From: Eriocheir sinensis
Lineage: Eukaryota; Arthropoda; Malacostraca; Decapoda; Varunidae
NCBI RefSeq assembly: GCF_024679095.1
Contig: NW_026112148.1
Coordinates: 1-64,000, forward strand
Length of the DNA stretch: 64,000 bases
Direction of reading: 5' to 3'
Part shown: positions 21,076-32,623 of the stretch, piece after piece
Position numbering within the stretch: position 1 is the first letter of the stretch
Layout of the letters: every line of letters starts with the position of its first letter
The notes under the pieces: model-generated
Databases searched by the model: none
Told to the model about the DNA's origin: nothing
What the model saw: the letters and a program-made list of their open reading frames with translations, nothing else
Position numbers and translations under genes: made by a program

Positions 21076-21224
21076 AATCAGACCACACAGACCCCATGGT
21101 CCAGACTATGTGGTCTGTCCTTAAACCTAAGTGATTCTACATTGATCAGATGGCTCCAAAATGTTGCTTGTCAGCTCTAGTTAATATCAAGTTCAATGAA
21201 GTGACGGTCGAACTTGATTTTTAA

Positions 21225-21711
21225 CACTTAAAGCGCGGGCTAGATTTTGCCGCGCCTGGCCTGCCACGCGGGCATATTCACTCAAAAATACACCTCACTT
21301 CAACCTCAAGTATCTTCTCTCTTACTGAGCTAACGTTGCTGAATAAGGTATCATTGTAAAGTCCTTTTCCTTAGCTGTCCTTTGACGTTAATTTGAACAC
21401 CATATAAGCATTGGTAGAACGAGTACAGAGTTATGAAGTAAGAACTATGAAAACATATTATTATAGACAGATACCCACCTCTATTGTTCTTAATTTCTAT
21501 TATTTAGCAATAAAAAGCATCACCTTTTTACAGCATCTGTGTACCATACCCATATAAAGCTCAAAAACGGCATGTTTACTGTACTTGACGACAAACTAAT
21601 CAAATCTGGCGGCGCGTTCATTAAAAAAAGGCCATGTCCACTATTGTGGACACCCGCGCTACGAGCCCACGCTCCGGCTGTCCAATATTGTGGACACCCG
21701 CGCTTTAAGGG
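21225..21711. mobile_element. piggyBac-like MITE with TTAA target duplication
   Basis: The left terminus CACTTAAAGCGCGGG (21,225) and the right terminus CCCGCGCTTTAAGGG (ending 21,711) are inverted repeats with one mismatch. TTAA flanks both sides (21,221-21,224 and 21,712-21,715). TTAA duplication with C-C/A-C-T ends is the piggyBac hallmark. The 487-bp interior has no transposase, so it is non-autonomous. Near the right end a 26-base motif with a TGTCCA...TGGACA palindrome is duplicated (21,635-21,660 and 21,679-21,704). Confidence 0.8.
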
Positions 21712-21726
21712 TTAATTAAAGGAGTC

Positions 21727-22600
21727 AATCGTGTCACAATGGACCACTGAAGGTGGGAGCTTATTCCATTATCGCACTACAACGTTGGTGAAAAAAAAAT
21801 TGGTGCAGTCTAAATTTACTTCTCTACATTTGAGTTTTATGCCCCTGTTCCTCGCTCGCAAAGTGTCATCGATCATAAACAATTTTGATATGTCTACATT
21901 CTTGGAACCATTAAATATTTTAAAACATTCGATCAGTTTTCCTCTGAGGCGACGTTTCTCAAGAGAGAACATGTGAAGGGTGAAAAGCCTTTCTTCGAAG
22001 GATTCGTTGCGCAAGGAAGGAATAATTTTTGTTCCCCGACGCTGAACACCTTCTAATTTAAATATGTCATTTGCATGGTGGGGATACCAAAACTGTACCG
22101 CATATTACAAGTGGGGTCTGACTAAACTATTGTAGAGCAGAAGTATTACATCTTTATTCTTAAAAAAAAAAAGTATTATAATGAAGCCCAACATTATGAT
22201 CGCCTTATTTGCTGCATCGATGCATTGCTGTGATGATTTGATATTTGGCGCGATTTTGACCCCCAGGTCTTTAACGCATTGAACGCTTTCGAGATTAACG
22301 TCGCGCATTTCATAATCGAACTTTTTATTTCTTGTTCCAACTTGAAGGATCTGGCTCTTGTCTACGTTAAAGGGTATCTCCCATCTATCCGACCAAGCTG
22401 AAATTTTGTGCAAATCCTCTTGGAGGCTTTGCTTGTCTTCGTCAGTGAGAACCGAATTACCAATCTTTGTGTCGTCTGCAAATTTATTAATGCGATTATT
22501 GAGTCCAACATCCACATCGTTGATGTAAATAATGAAGAGCACTGGGCCAAGAACCGAACCCTGAAGGACGCCATATGGGAGACATATGACCGGCATATTA
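21727..22600 (-). pseudogene. CR1/L2-like LINE reverse transcriptase, 3' half
   Basis: The minus frame 22,105-22,600 contains LPYGVLQGSVLGPVLFIIYI, then NKFADDTKIGNSV with the catalytic FADD at 22,471-22,482, HKISAWSDRWEIPFNVDKSQ and VKDLGVKI. A further frame at 21,769-22,014 supplies the C-terminal SFEERLFTLHMFSLEKRRLR and KLIECFKIFNG. Frameshifts near 22,020-22,170 (including an A/T homopolymer) separate them. This is an RT palm and thumb with the catalytic box intact but the protein broken. The N-terminal RT and endonuclease are missing; unrelated sequence with GGCCGACG hairpins begins at about 22,600. Confidence 0.85.
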
Positions 22601-22680
22601 CGTCGGGCCTCCGGTAAAACGATGAGCAAACGGGACATGGGCCGACGGAGTTTTGCACCGTCGGGCCGCCGCAACAACAC

Positions 22681-22706
22681 ACGTCGGCCCGAGGGAGGGC
22701 CGACGT
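22681..22706. repeat. Perfect 10-bp-stem hairpin in a CGTCGGCCC cluster
   Basis: ACGTCGGCCC, a six-base loop GAGGGA, then GGGCCGACGT. Related half-sites (CGTCGGGCC, GGGCCGACGG, CGTCGGGCCG) lie at about 22,591-22,672, so the region can fold in several ways. It abuts the truncated 5' end of the LINE fragment at 21,727-22,600. Confidence 0.85.
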
Positions 22707-22794
22707 ACTTGTGTTTGCTGGGAGTTGTCATCTTAAGTAACGTGAACGGGCTCAGTCCCAATTCATACGTGACCGATGCGTCCTTGTCATCTTA

Positions 22795-22970
22795 AGTTTT
22801 CTGTATGATTTGTTTCGTCTCGTTTTGTTTGGCTTTGCTCTTAGTTTACTTTTTTAGATTCCTATTTTAGCCCTTTTAGTTTAGTTTAGTTTTTTTTTTC
22901 TTTAGTTTTTAACTCATTGACCCTGGCTGTTGCGGCGCCTAATTTAAGTCAATCAATCAATCAATTCACA
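22795..22970 (+). mobile_element. 3' UTR of I-like LINE (second copy)
   Basis: This is nearly the same as 9,528-9,712: TTTGTTTCGTCTCGTTTTG, CTTTGCTCTTAGTTTACTT, TTGCGGCGCCTAATTTAA and a TCAA repeat tail. Only the UTR survives. Confidence 0.9.
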
Positions 22971-22974
22971 GCCC

Positions 22975-23231
22975 TTACACTACCGGGCCACCGCTCTAAC
23001 ATCCTGCCTCTGCAAACTCTTTGAAAAGATGATAAACTTCTGCTTAACACACTATCTAGAGAGCAATGGCCATTTGTCTCCTTACCAGTCAGGGTTTCGG
23101 AGGATGAGATCTACAGTAGACGCCCTAATACGTCTCGTGTCAGCTATCTGCCGCTCGTTCGCAGAAAGACAACGCATGGTGTGCATTTTCTTTAACCTCC
23201 AGAAGGCCTACGACACGACATGGAGGTATGG
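22975..23231 (+). pseudogene. I/Jockey-like RT fragment
   Basis: The plus frame reads HYRATALTSCLCKLFEKM, then NGHLSPYQSGFRRMRSTVDA and MVCIFFNLQKAYDTTWRYG. It corresponds to the finger-to-motif-A region of LINE RTs, including part of the stretch that is deleted from ORF2 at about 7,900. The motif A residue that is normally Asp (FFDLxKAYDTTW) is Asn here, so the scrap could not catalyse even if complete. It runs straight into a reverse-oriented LINE tail at 23,232. Confidence 0.8.
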
Positions 23232-23290
23232 GTGATTGATTATTGTAGCGTTTTATCTTGGCGCCGCTGCGGGGTCATATGCCGCCGCAT
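23232..23290 (-). mobile_element. Reverse-oriented I-like LINE 3' tail
   Basis: In minus sense this contains GCGGCATATGACCCC, CAGCGGCGCC and an AATCAATCA end, similar to the GCGGCGCCATATGACCCTGG...TCAATCA terminus at 9,650-9,700. The match is short and diverged. Confidence 0.5.
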
Positions 23291-23439
23291 ATAAAGATTT
23301 GTAATTTAAAACTATATAAAACCGGTAAAAAACTATAAAATATATGATAAAAAAATAAAACTATATAAAACAATTTATAAACTAAAAAACGTTATAAAAA
23401 ATACACTAATATAACTACATAATACCAGTTAAAATGAAA
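23291..23439. other. AT-rich spacer bordering the satellite
   Basis: A strongly A/T-rich stretch with degenerate ACTATAAAA-like repeats (AACTATATAAAAC, AACTATAAAATATA). It has no coding potential and marks the sharp compositional edge to the GC-rich satellite. Confidence 0.6.
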
Positions 23440-24293
23440 TGCGAGCGACCTACCCCCGTCGGTTACCCGCTGGCCTCGTGCAGCGCTCGCAATGCTTGAG
23501 TCCGTTAATCCCGCCGTTTACCCGTCAGTGACTGCATCGGCCAGCGCTCAGGAGGCAAAGAGAACCATTAAGGGCGAGCGACCTACCCTCGCCGATTAAC
23601 CGCTGGCCTCGGCCAGCGCTCAAGAGGCCTGAGTCCGTTACTCCCGCCGTTTACCCGTCAGTGACTGGCTCGGTCAGCGCTCAAGAGGCAAAGCGATCCA
23701 TTAAGGGCAAGCGACCTACCCCCGCCGATTACCCGCTGGCCTCGGCCAGCGCTCGCGAGGCCTGAGTCAGTTACTCCCGCCGTTTACCCGTCAGATACTG
23801 CCTCGGCCGGCGCTCAAGAGGCAAAGCGCACCATTATTAAGGGAGAGCGACCTACCTCTGCCAATTCCCCGCTTGTCTGGTCCAGGACTCACGAGGCAAA
23901 ACGAACCATTATTAAGTGCGAGCGAGCTACCCCCGCTGATTACTTGCTTGCCTCGTACAGCGCTCACGATGCAAAACGAGCCATCAGGTTCTGGCCCGTT
24001 ACCCCCCCTCCCCTCCCCCGTTTACCCGCCACACGATTTATGACTGAGGGCCTCGTCCAGCGCTCAAGACGCAAGGTTTACCCGCCACACACCAAATTAT
24101 TTGTAGTATAAAGGGCCAGTGTCTCCTTGACTTGTCCGTTACTCCAGCCGTTTAACCGTCACTAGAGCAGTCGGTGACTGCCTCGGCCAACGCTCAGGAG
24201 GCAAAGCGAACCATTATGGGCGTCCCCTACTCCCGCCGTTTATCCGTCAGTGACTGCCTCCGCCAGCGCTCAAGAGGCCAAGCGTAACGGACA
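23440..24293 (-). repeat. Satellite array, reverse-oriented arm
   Basis: The same modules as the rest of the array are present, but reverse-complemented. GCCTCGGCCAGCGCTCAAGA, CCGCCGTTTACCCGTCAGTG and CATTAAGGGCGAGCGACCTA recur. Reading inward from the left edge, the reversed A/B dimers come first and the reversed F, E, D and C modules follow. The polarity changes within a few bases of 24,293, where the forward C-module motif GACAAGTCAAGGAGACACTT begins. Confidence 0.9.
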
Positions 24294-27200
24294 AGTCAAG
24301 GAGACACTTGCCCTTCATACGACATACAATTTGGTGTGTGGCGGATAAACTTTGCGTCCTGAGCGCTGGACGAGGTCCTCAGTCATGAATCGTGTGGCGG
24401 GTAACCGGGGGGGGGGGGTAACGCGCCAGCACCTGATGGCTCGTTTTGTCTCGTGAGCGCTGGACGAGGCAAGCGGGTAATCAGCGGCCGTAGCTCGATC
24501 GCACTTAATAATGGTTCGTTTTGCCTCGCGAGCGCTGGCCGAGGCAAGCGGATATTCGGCTAGGGTAGGTCGCTCGCCCTTAATGGTTCGCTTTGCCTTT
24601 TAAACGCTGGCCGAGGCAGTAACTGACGGGTAAACGGCGGGAGTAACAGACTCAGGCGTCGCGAGCGCTGGCCGAGGCCAGCGGGTAATCGGCGGGGGTA
24701 GGTCGCTCGCCGTTAATGGTTCGCTTTGCCTCTTGAGCGCTGACCGAGGCAATCAATGACGGGTAAACGGCGGGAGTAACGGACTCAGGCCTCGCGAGCG
24801 GTGGCCGAGGCCAGCGGGTAATCGGAGGGGGTAGGTCGTTCGCCCTTAATGGTTAGCTTTCCCTCCTGAGCGCTGGCCGAGACAGTCACCGACTGCTCGA
24901 GTGAGGAGTAAACTTTTGGAGTAACGGACAAGTCAAGGAGACACTGGCCCATCATACGACATACAATTAGGTGTGTGGCGGGTAAACTTTGCGTATTAAG
25001 CGCTGGACGAAGCCCTCAGTCATGGATCGTGTGGCGAGTAAACGGGGGTGGCAACGCGCCAGTACCTGATGGCTCGTTTTGCCTCGTGAGCGCTGGACGA
25101 GGCAAGAGGGTAATCAGCGGGGGTAGCTCGCTCGCACTTAATAAATGTTAGTTTTGCTTCATGAGTGCTGGACGAGGCAGGCGGGTAATCGGCGGAGGTA
25201 GGTCGCTCGAGTGGTTAGCTTTCCCTCCTGAGCGCTGGCTCGAGTGACGGGTAAACGGCTGGAGTAACGGAAAAGTCAAGGAGACACTGGACCTCCATAC
25301 GACATACAATTTAGTGTGTGGCGTGTAAACTTTGCCTCTTGAGCGCTGGACGAGACCCTCTGTCATGAATCGTGTGGCGGGTAAACGGAGGGGGGGGGGG
25401 GGTAACTCGCCCGAACCTTATGGCTCGTTTTGCCTCGTGAGCGCTGGACGAGGCAAGCGGGTAATCAGCGGGGGTTGCTCTCTCGCACTTAATACTGGTT
25501 CGTTTTGCTTCGTGAGTGCTGGAATAGGCAAGCGGGTAATCGGCGGAGGTAGGTCGCTCTCCCTTAATAATGGTTCGCTTTGCCTATTGGGCGCTGGCCC
25601 AGACAGTAAGTGACGGGTAAACGGCGGGAGTAACAGACTCAGGCCTCGCGAGCGCTGGCCGAGGCCAGCGGGTAATGGGCGGGGTTAGGTCGCTTGGCCT
25701 TAATGGTTAGCTTTGCCTCCTGAGCGGACTCAGGTCTCGCAAGCGCTGGCTGAGCCAAGCGGGTAATCGGCGGAGGTAGGTCGCACGCCTTTAATGGTTC
25801 TCTTTGCCTCCTGAGCGCTGGCCGAGGCAGTCACCGACAGCTCAAGTGACGGGTAAACGTCTGGAGTAACGGACAGGTCAAGGAGACACTAGCCCTTCAT
25901 ACGACATACAATTTGCGTCTTGAGCGCTGGACGAGGCCCTCAGTCATGAATCGTGTGGCGGGGAGGTGGGGGTGGGGGGTAACGCGCTAGCACCTGATGG
26001 CTCGTTTTGCCTTGTGAGCGCTGGACGAGGCAAGCGGGTATTCGGCAGGGGAAGGTCTCTCGCCTTTAATAATGGTTCGCTTTGCCTCTTGAGCGCTGGC
26101 CGAGGCAGTCACTGACGTGTAAACGGCGGGAGTAACGGACTCAGGCCTCGCGAGCGCTGGCCGAAGCCAGCGGGTAATCGGCGGGGGTACGTCGCTCGCA
26201 CTTAATGGTTCGCCTTGCCTCCTGAGCGCTGGCCGAGGCAGTCACTGACGGGTAAACTTCGGGAGTAACGGACTCAGGCCTCGCGAGCGCTGGCCGAGGC
26301 CAGCGGGTAATCGGCGGGGGTAGGTCACTCGCCCTTAATGGTTCGCTTTGCCTCTTGAGCGCTGGCCGAGGCAATAACTGACGAATAAACGGCGGGAGTA
26401 ACGGACTCAGGCCTCGAGAGCGCTGACCGAGGCCAGCGGGTAATCGGCGGGGGTAGGTCGCTCGCCCTTAATGGTTCGCTTTGCCTCTTGAGCGCTGGCA
26501 TAGTCAGTCACTGACGGGTAAACGGCGGGAGAAACGGACTCAGGCCTCGCGAGCGCTGGCCGAGGCCAGCGGGTAATCGGCGGGGGTAGGTCGCTCGCCC
26601 TTAATGGTTCGGTTTGTCTCTTGAGCGCTGGCCGAGGCATTCATTGACGGGTAAACGGAGGGAGTAACGGACTTAGGCATCGCGTGCGCTGGCCGAGGCC
26701 AGCGGGTAATCGACGGGGGTAGGTCGCTCGCTCTTAACGGTTCGCTTTGCCTCCTGAGCGCTGGCCGAGGCAGTCACCGACTGCTCGAGTGACGGGTAAA
26801 CGGCTGGAGTAACGGACAAGTCAGGGAGACACTTGCCCTTCATACGACATACAATTTGGTGTGTGACGGGTAAAGTTTGCGTATTGAGCGCTGGATGAGG
26901 CCCTCAGTAATAAATCGTGTGGCGGGTAAAAGAACAAGGGGGGGGGGGGGGTTAACGAACCAGCACCTGATGGCTCGTTGTGCCTCGTGAGCGCTTGACG
27001 AGGCAAGCGGGTAATCAGCGTGGGTAGCTCGCTCGCACTTAATAATGGTTCGTTTTGCCTCGTGAGTGCTGGACGATGCAAGAGGTAATCGGCAAAGATA
27101 GGTCGCACTCCCTTAATAATGGTTCGCTTTGCCTCTTGAGCGCTGGCCGAGGCAGTAACTGACGGGTAAACCACGGGAGTAACGGACTCCGGCCTCGCGA

Positions 27201-30200
27201 GCGCTGGCCGAAGCCAGCGGGTAATCATCGGGGGTAGGGCGCTCGCCCTTAATGGTTCGTTTTGCCTTTTGAGCGCTGGCCGAGGCAGTCACTGACGGGT
27301 AAACGGCGGAAGTAACGGACTCAAGCCTCGCGAGCGCTGGCCGAGGCCAGCAGGTAATCGACGGGGGTAGGTCGCTCGCCCTTAATGGTTCGCTTTGCCT
27401 CCTGAGCGCTGGCCGAGGCAGTCACCGACTGCTCGAGTGACGGTTAAACGGCTGGAGTAAGTTAAGGAGACACTGGCCCTTCATACGACAAAGAATTTGG
27501 TGTGTGGCGGGTAAACTTTGCGTCTTAAGCGCTGGACGAGGCCCTCAGTCATGAATCGTGTGGCGGGTAAACGGGTGAGGGGGGGGGGGGGGGAGGTAGC
27601 GCGCCAGCACCTGATGGCTCGTTTTGCCTCGTGAGCGCTGGACGAGGCCCTCAGGCATGAATCGTCTGGCAGGTAAACGGGTGAGGGGGGGTAGGTAACG
27701 CGCCAGCACCTGATGGCTCGTTTTGCCTCGTGAGCGCTGGACGAGGGAAGCGGGTAATCAGCGGAGGTAGATCGCTCGCACTTATTAATGGTTTGCTTTG
27801 CCTCGTGAGTGCTGGACGAGGCCAGCGGGTAATCGACGGGGGTAGATCGCTCGCCGTTAATGGTTCGCTTTGCCTCCTGAGCGGACTCAGGTCTCGCGAG
27901 CGCTGGCTGAGGCAAGCGGGTAATCGGCGGGGGTAGGTCGCACGCCCTTAATGGTTCTCTTTGCCTCCTGAGCGCTGGCCGAGGCAGTCACCGACAGCTC
28001 GAGTGACGGGTAAGCGGCTGGAGTAACGGACAAGTCAAGGAGACACTGGCCCTTCATACGACATACAATTTGGTGTGTGGCGAGTAAATTTTGCGTCATG
28101 AGCGCAGGACGAGGCCCTCAGTCATGAATCGTGTGGCGGGGGAGTGGGGGTGGGGGGTAGGGCGCTAGCACCTGAAGGCTCGTTTTGCCTCGTGAGCGCT
28201 GGACGACGCAAGCGGGTAATCGGCGGGGGTAGGTCGCTCGCCTTTAATGGTTCGTTTTGCCTCGTGAATGCTGGACGAGGCAAGCGGGTAATCGGCGGAG
28301 GTGGGTCGCTCTCCCTTAAAAAATGGTTCGCTTTGCCTCTTGAGCGCTGCCCGAGCAAGTAACTGACGGGTAAACGGCGGGAGTAACGGACTCAGGTCTC
28401 GCGAGCGCTGGTCAAGGCCAGCGGGTAATCGGCAAGGGTAGGTCGCTCGCACTTAATGGTTCGCTTTACCTCTTGAGCGCTGGCCGAGGCAGTCACTGAC
28501 GGGTAAACGGAGGGAGTAACTTACTCAGGCCTCGCGATCGCTGGCCGAAGCCAGCGGGTAATCAGCGGGGTAGGGCGCTCGCCCTTAATGGTTCGTTTTG
28601 CCTTTTGAGCGCTGGCCGAGGCAGTCACTGACGGGTAAACGGCGGAAGTAACGGACTCAAGCCTCGCGAGCGCTGGCCGAGGCCAGCAGGTAATCGACGG
28701 GGGTAGGTCGCTCGCCCTTAATGGTTCGCTTTGCCTCCTGAGCGCTGGCCGAGGCAGTCACCGACTGCTCGAGTGACGGTTAAACGGCTGGAGTAAGTTA
28801 AGGAGACACTGGCCCTTCATACGACAAAGAATTTGGTGTGTGGCGGGTAAACTTTGCGTCTTAAGCGCTGGACGAGGCCCTCAGTCATGAATCGTGTGGC
28901 GGGTAAACGGGTGAGGGGGGGGGGGGGTAGGTAGCGCGCCAGCACCTGATGGCTCGTTTTGCCTCGTGAGCGCTGGACGAGGCCCTCAGTCATGAATCGT
29001 GTGGCGGGTAAACGGGTGAGTGGGGGGGGGGGGGTAGGTAACGCGCCAGCACCTGATGGCTCGTTTTGCCTCGTGAGCGCTGGACGAGGGAAGCGGGTAA
29101 TCAGCGGAGGTAGATCGCTCGCACTTATTAATGGTTTGCTTTGCCTCGTGAGTGCTGGACGAGGCCAGCGGGTAATCGGCGGGGGGTAGGTAGCTCGCCC
29201 TTAATGGTTCGCTTTGCCTCCTGAGCGGACTCAGGTCTCGCGAGCGCTGGCTGAGGCAAGCGGGTAATCGGCGGGGGTAGGTCGCACGCCCTTAATGGTT
29301 CTCTTTGCCTCCTGAGCGCTGGCCGAGGCAGTCACCGACAGCTCGAGTGACGGGTAAGCGGCTGGAGTAACGGACAAGTCAAGGAGACACTGGCCCTTCA
29401 TACGACATACAATTTGGTGTGTGGCGAGTAAATTTTGCGTCATGAGCGCAGGACGAGGCCCTCAGTCATGAATCGTGTGGCGGGGGAGTGGGGGGGGGGG
29501 GTAGGGCGCTAGCACCTGAAGGCTCGTTTTGCCTCGTGAGCGCTGGACGACGCAAGCGGGTAATCGGCGGGGGTAGGTCGCTCGCCTTTAATGGTTCGTT
29601 TTGCCTCGTGAATGCTGGACGAGGCAAGCGGGTAATCGGCGGAGGTGGGTCGCTCTCCCTTAAAAAATGGTTCGCTTTGCCTCTTGAGCGCTGCCCGAGC
29701 AAGTAACTGACGGGTAAACGGCGGGAGTAACGGACTCAGGTCTCGCGAGCGCTGGTCAAGGCCAGCGGGTAATCGGCAAGGGTAGGTCGCTCGCACTTAA
29801 TGGTTCGCTTTACCTCTTGAGCGCTGGCCGAGGCAGTCACTGACGGGTAAACGGAGGGAGTAACTTACTCAGGCCTCGCGATCGCTGGCCGAGGCCAACG
29901 GGTAATCGGCGGGGGTAGGTTGCTCGCCCTTAATGGTTCGCTTTGCCTCTTGAGCGCTGGCCGAGGCAGTCACTGACAGGTAAACGGCGGGAGTAAATAA
30001 CTCAGGCTTCGCGAGCGCTGGCCGAGGCAGTCACTGACAGGTAAACGGCGGGAGTAAATAACTCAGGCTTCGCGAGCGCTGGCCGAGGCCAGCGGGTAAT
30101 CGGCGGGGGTAGGTCGCTCGCCCTTAATGGTTCGCTTTGCCTCCTGAGCGCTGGCCGATGCAATCACCAACTGCTCGAGTGACGGTTAAACAGCTGGAGT

Positions 30201-32623
30201 AACGGACAAGTCAAAGAGACACTGGTCCATCATACGACATACATTTTGGTGTGTGGCCGGTTAATTTTGCGGCTTGATCGCTGGACGAGGCCCTCAGTAA
30301 TGAATCGTGTGGCGGGTAAACGGGGGTTGGGGGATGGTTTACGCGCCAGCACCTGATGATTCGCTTTGCCTCCTGAGCGCTGGCCGAGGCAGTCACCGAC
30401 TGCTCGAGTGACGGGTAAACGGCTGGAGTAACGGACAAGTCACAGAGACACTGGTCCTTCATATGACATACAATTTGGTTTGTGGCGTGTAAACTTTGCG
30501 TTTTCGAGCGGTGGACGAGGCCCTCAGTCATGAATCGTGTGGCGGGTAAACGGGGGAGATGGGGGGGTAACGCGCCAGCACCTGATGGCTCGTTTTACCT
30601 CATGAGCGCTGGACGAGGCAAGCGGGTAATCAGAGGGGGTAGGTCGCTCGCACTTAATAATGTTTCATTTTACGTCGTGAGTGCTGGACGAGGCAAGCGG
30701 GTAATTGGCGGAGGTAGGTCGCTCTCCCTTAATAATGGTTCGCTTTGCCCCTTGAGCGCTGGCCGAGGAAGTCACTGACGGGTAAACGGCGGGAGTAACG
30801 GACTCAGGCATCGCGAGCGCTGACCGAGGCCAACGGGTATTCGGCGGGGGTAGGTCGCTCTCCCTTAATAATGGTTCGCCTTGCCTCCTGAGCGCTGGCC
30901 GAGGCAGTCACCGAGTGCTCGAGTGACGGGTAAACGGCTGGAGTAACGGACAAGTCAAGGAGACACTGGCCCTTCATACGACATACAATTTGGTGGGTGG
31001 CGGGTAAACTTTGCCTCTTGAGCGCTGGAATAGGAACTCAGTCATGAATCGTGTGGCGGGTAAAGGGGGGTGGGGGGTGGGGGGGGGGGGGGTAAAGCGC
31101 CCGCACCTTATGGCTCGTTTTGCCTCGCCAGCACTGGACGAGGCAAGAGGGTAATCAGCGGGGGTAGCTCGCTCACACTTAATAATGATTCGTTTTGCCT
31201 AGTGAGTGCTGGAATAGGCAAGCGGGTAATCGGCATAGGTAGGTCGCTCTCCCTTAATAATGGTTTGCTTTGCCTCTTGAGCGCTGGCCGAGACAGTAAC
31301 TGACTGGTAAACGGCGTGAGTAACGGACTCAGTCCTCGCGAACATTGGCCGAGGCCAGCAGGTAATCGACGGGGGTAGGTCGCTCGCCCTTAATGGTTCG
31401 CTCTGCCTCTTGAGCGCTGGCCGAAGCCGTAAATGACGGGTAAACGGCGGGAGTAATAGACTGAGGCCTCGCGATTGCTGGCCGAGGCTAGCGGGTAATC
31501 CTCAGGGGTAGGTCGCTCGACCTTAATGGTTCGCTTTGCCTCTTGAGCGCTGGCCGAGGCAGTCACTGACGGGTAAACTTCGGGAATAACGGATTCAGGG
31601 TTCCCGAGCGCTGGCCGATGCCAGCGGGTAATCGGCGGGGGTAGGTCGTTCGCCCTTAATGGTTCGGTTTGCCCCTTGAACGCTGTCCGAGACAGTAACT
31701 AACGGATAAATGGCGGGAGTAACGGACTCAGGCCTCGCGAGCGCTGGCCGAGGCCAGCTGGTAATCGGCGGGGGTAGGTTGCTCGCCCTTAATGGTTCGC
31801 TTTGCCTCTTGAGCGCTGGCCGAGTCAGTCACTGACGGGTAAACGGCGTGAGAAACGGACTCAGGCCTCGCGAGCGCTGGACGAGGCCAGCGGGTCATCG
31901 GCGGGGGTAGGTCGCTTGCCCTTAATGATTCGCTTTGCCTCTTGAGCGCTGGCCGAGGCAGTCATTGACGGGTAAACGGAGGGAGTAACGGACTTAGGCC
32001 TCGCGTGCGCTGGCCGAGGCCAGCGGGTAATCGACGGGGGTAGGTCGCTCGCCCTTAACGGTTCGCTTTGCCTCCTGAGCGCTGGCCGAGGCAGTCGCCG
32101 ACTGCTCGAGTGACGGGTAAACGGCTGGAGTAACGGACAAGTCAAGGAGACACTTGCCCTCCATACGACATACAATTTGGTGTGTGACAGGTAAAGTTTG
32201 CGTCTTGAGCGTTGGACGTAGGCCCTCAGTAATAAATCGTGTGGCGGGTAAAAGAACGGGGGGTGGGGGGGGTGGGGGGTAACGAACCAGCACCTGATGG
32301 CTCGTTGTGCCTCGTGAGCGCTTGACGAGGCAAGCGGGTAATCAGCGTGGGTAGCTCGCTCGAACTTAATAATGGTTCGTTTTGCCTCGTGAGTGCTGGA
32401 CGAGGCAAGAGGTAATCGGCAAAGGTAGGTCCCTCTCCCTTAATAATGGTTCGCTTTGCCTCTTGAGCGCTGGCCGAGGCAGTAACTGACGGGTAAACCG
32501 CGGGAGTAACGGACTCAGGCCTCGCAAGCGCTGGCCGAAGCCAGCGGGTAATCAGGGGGGTAGGTCGCTCGCCCTTAATGGTTCGCTTTGCCTCTTGAGT
32601 GCTGGCCGAGGCAGTCACTGACG
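24294..32623 (+). repeat. Satellite array, forward arm, first block
   Basis: Forward modules all start CCTC-N-N-GAGCGCTGG. A (CCTCGCG..., GGGTAATCGGCGGGGGTAGG, TTAATGGTTCGCTTTG) and B (CCTCTTG..., CAGTCACTGACGGGTAAACG, GGGAGTAACGGACTCAGG) form a 133-bp dimer. For example, ACTCAGG recurs at 26,272, 26,405 and 26,538. Longer variants are interspersed. C has GTGACGGGTAAACGGCTGGA and GACATACAATTTGGTGTG. D has CTCAGTCATGAATCGTGTGG plus a G-tract. E has TAATCAGCGGGGGTAGCTCG. F has CGGAGGTAGGTCGCTCTCCC. No frame is conserved, because 133 is not a multiple of three. Confidence 0.95.
27190..29880 (+). repeat. Recent tandem duplication of a 1.34-kb satellite block
   Basis: The interval 27,190-28,530 is repeated at about 28,530-29,880. 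Whole runs of several hundred bases agree apart from G-tract length; for instance 27,887-28,099 and 29,231-29,443 encode identical frames at an offset of 1,344. Each copy contains a doubled D module. Much of the second copy recurs once more about 4.95 kb further on, at about 33,780-37,250. Confidence 0.85.
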
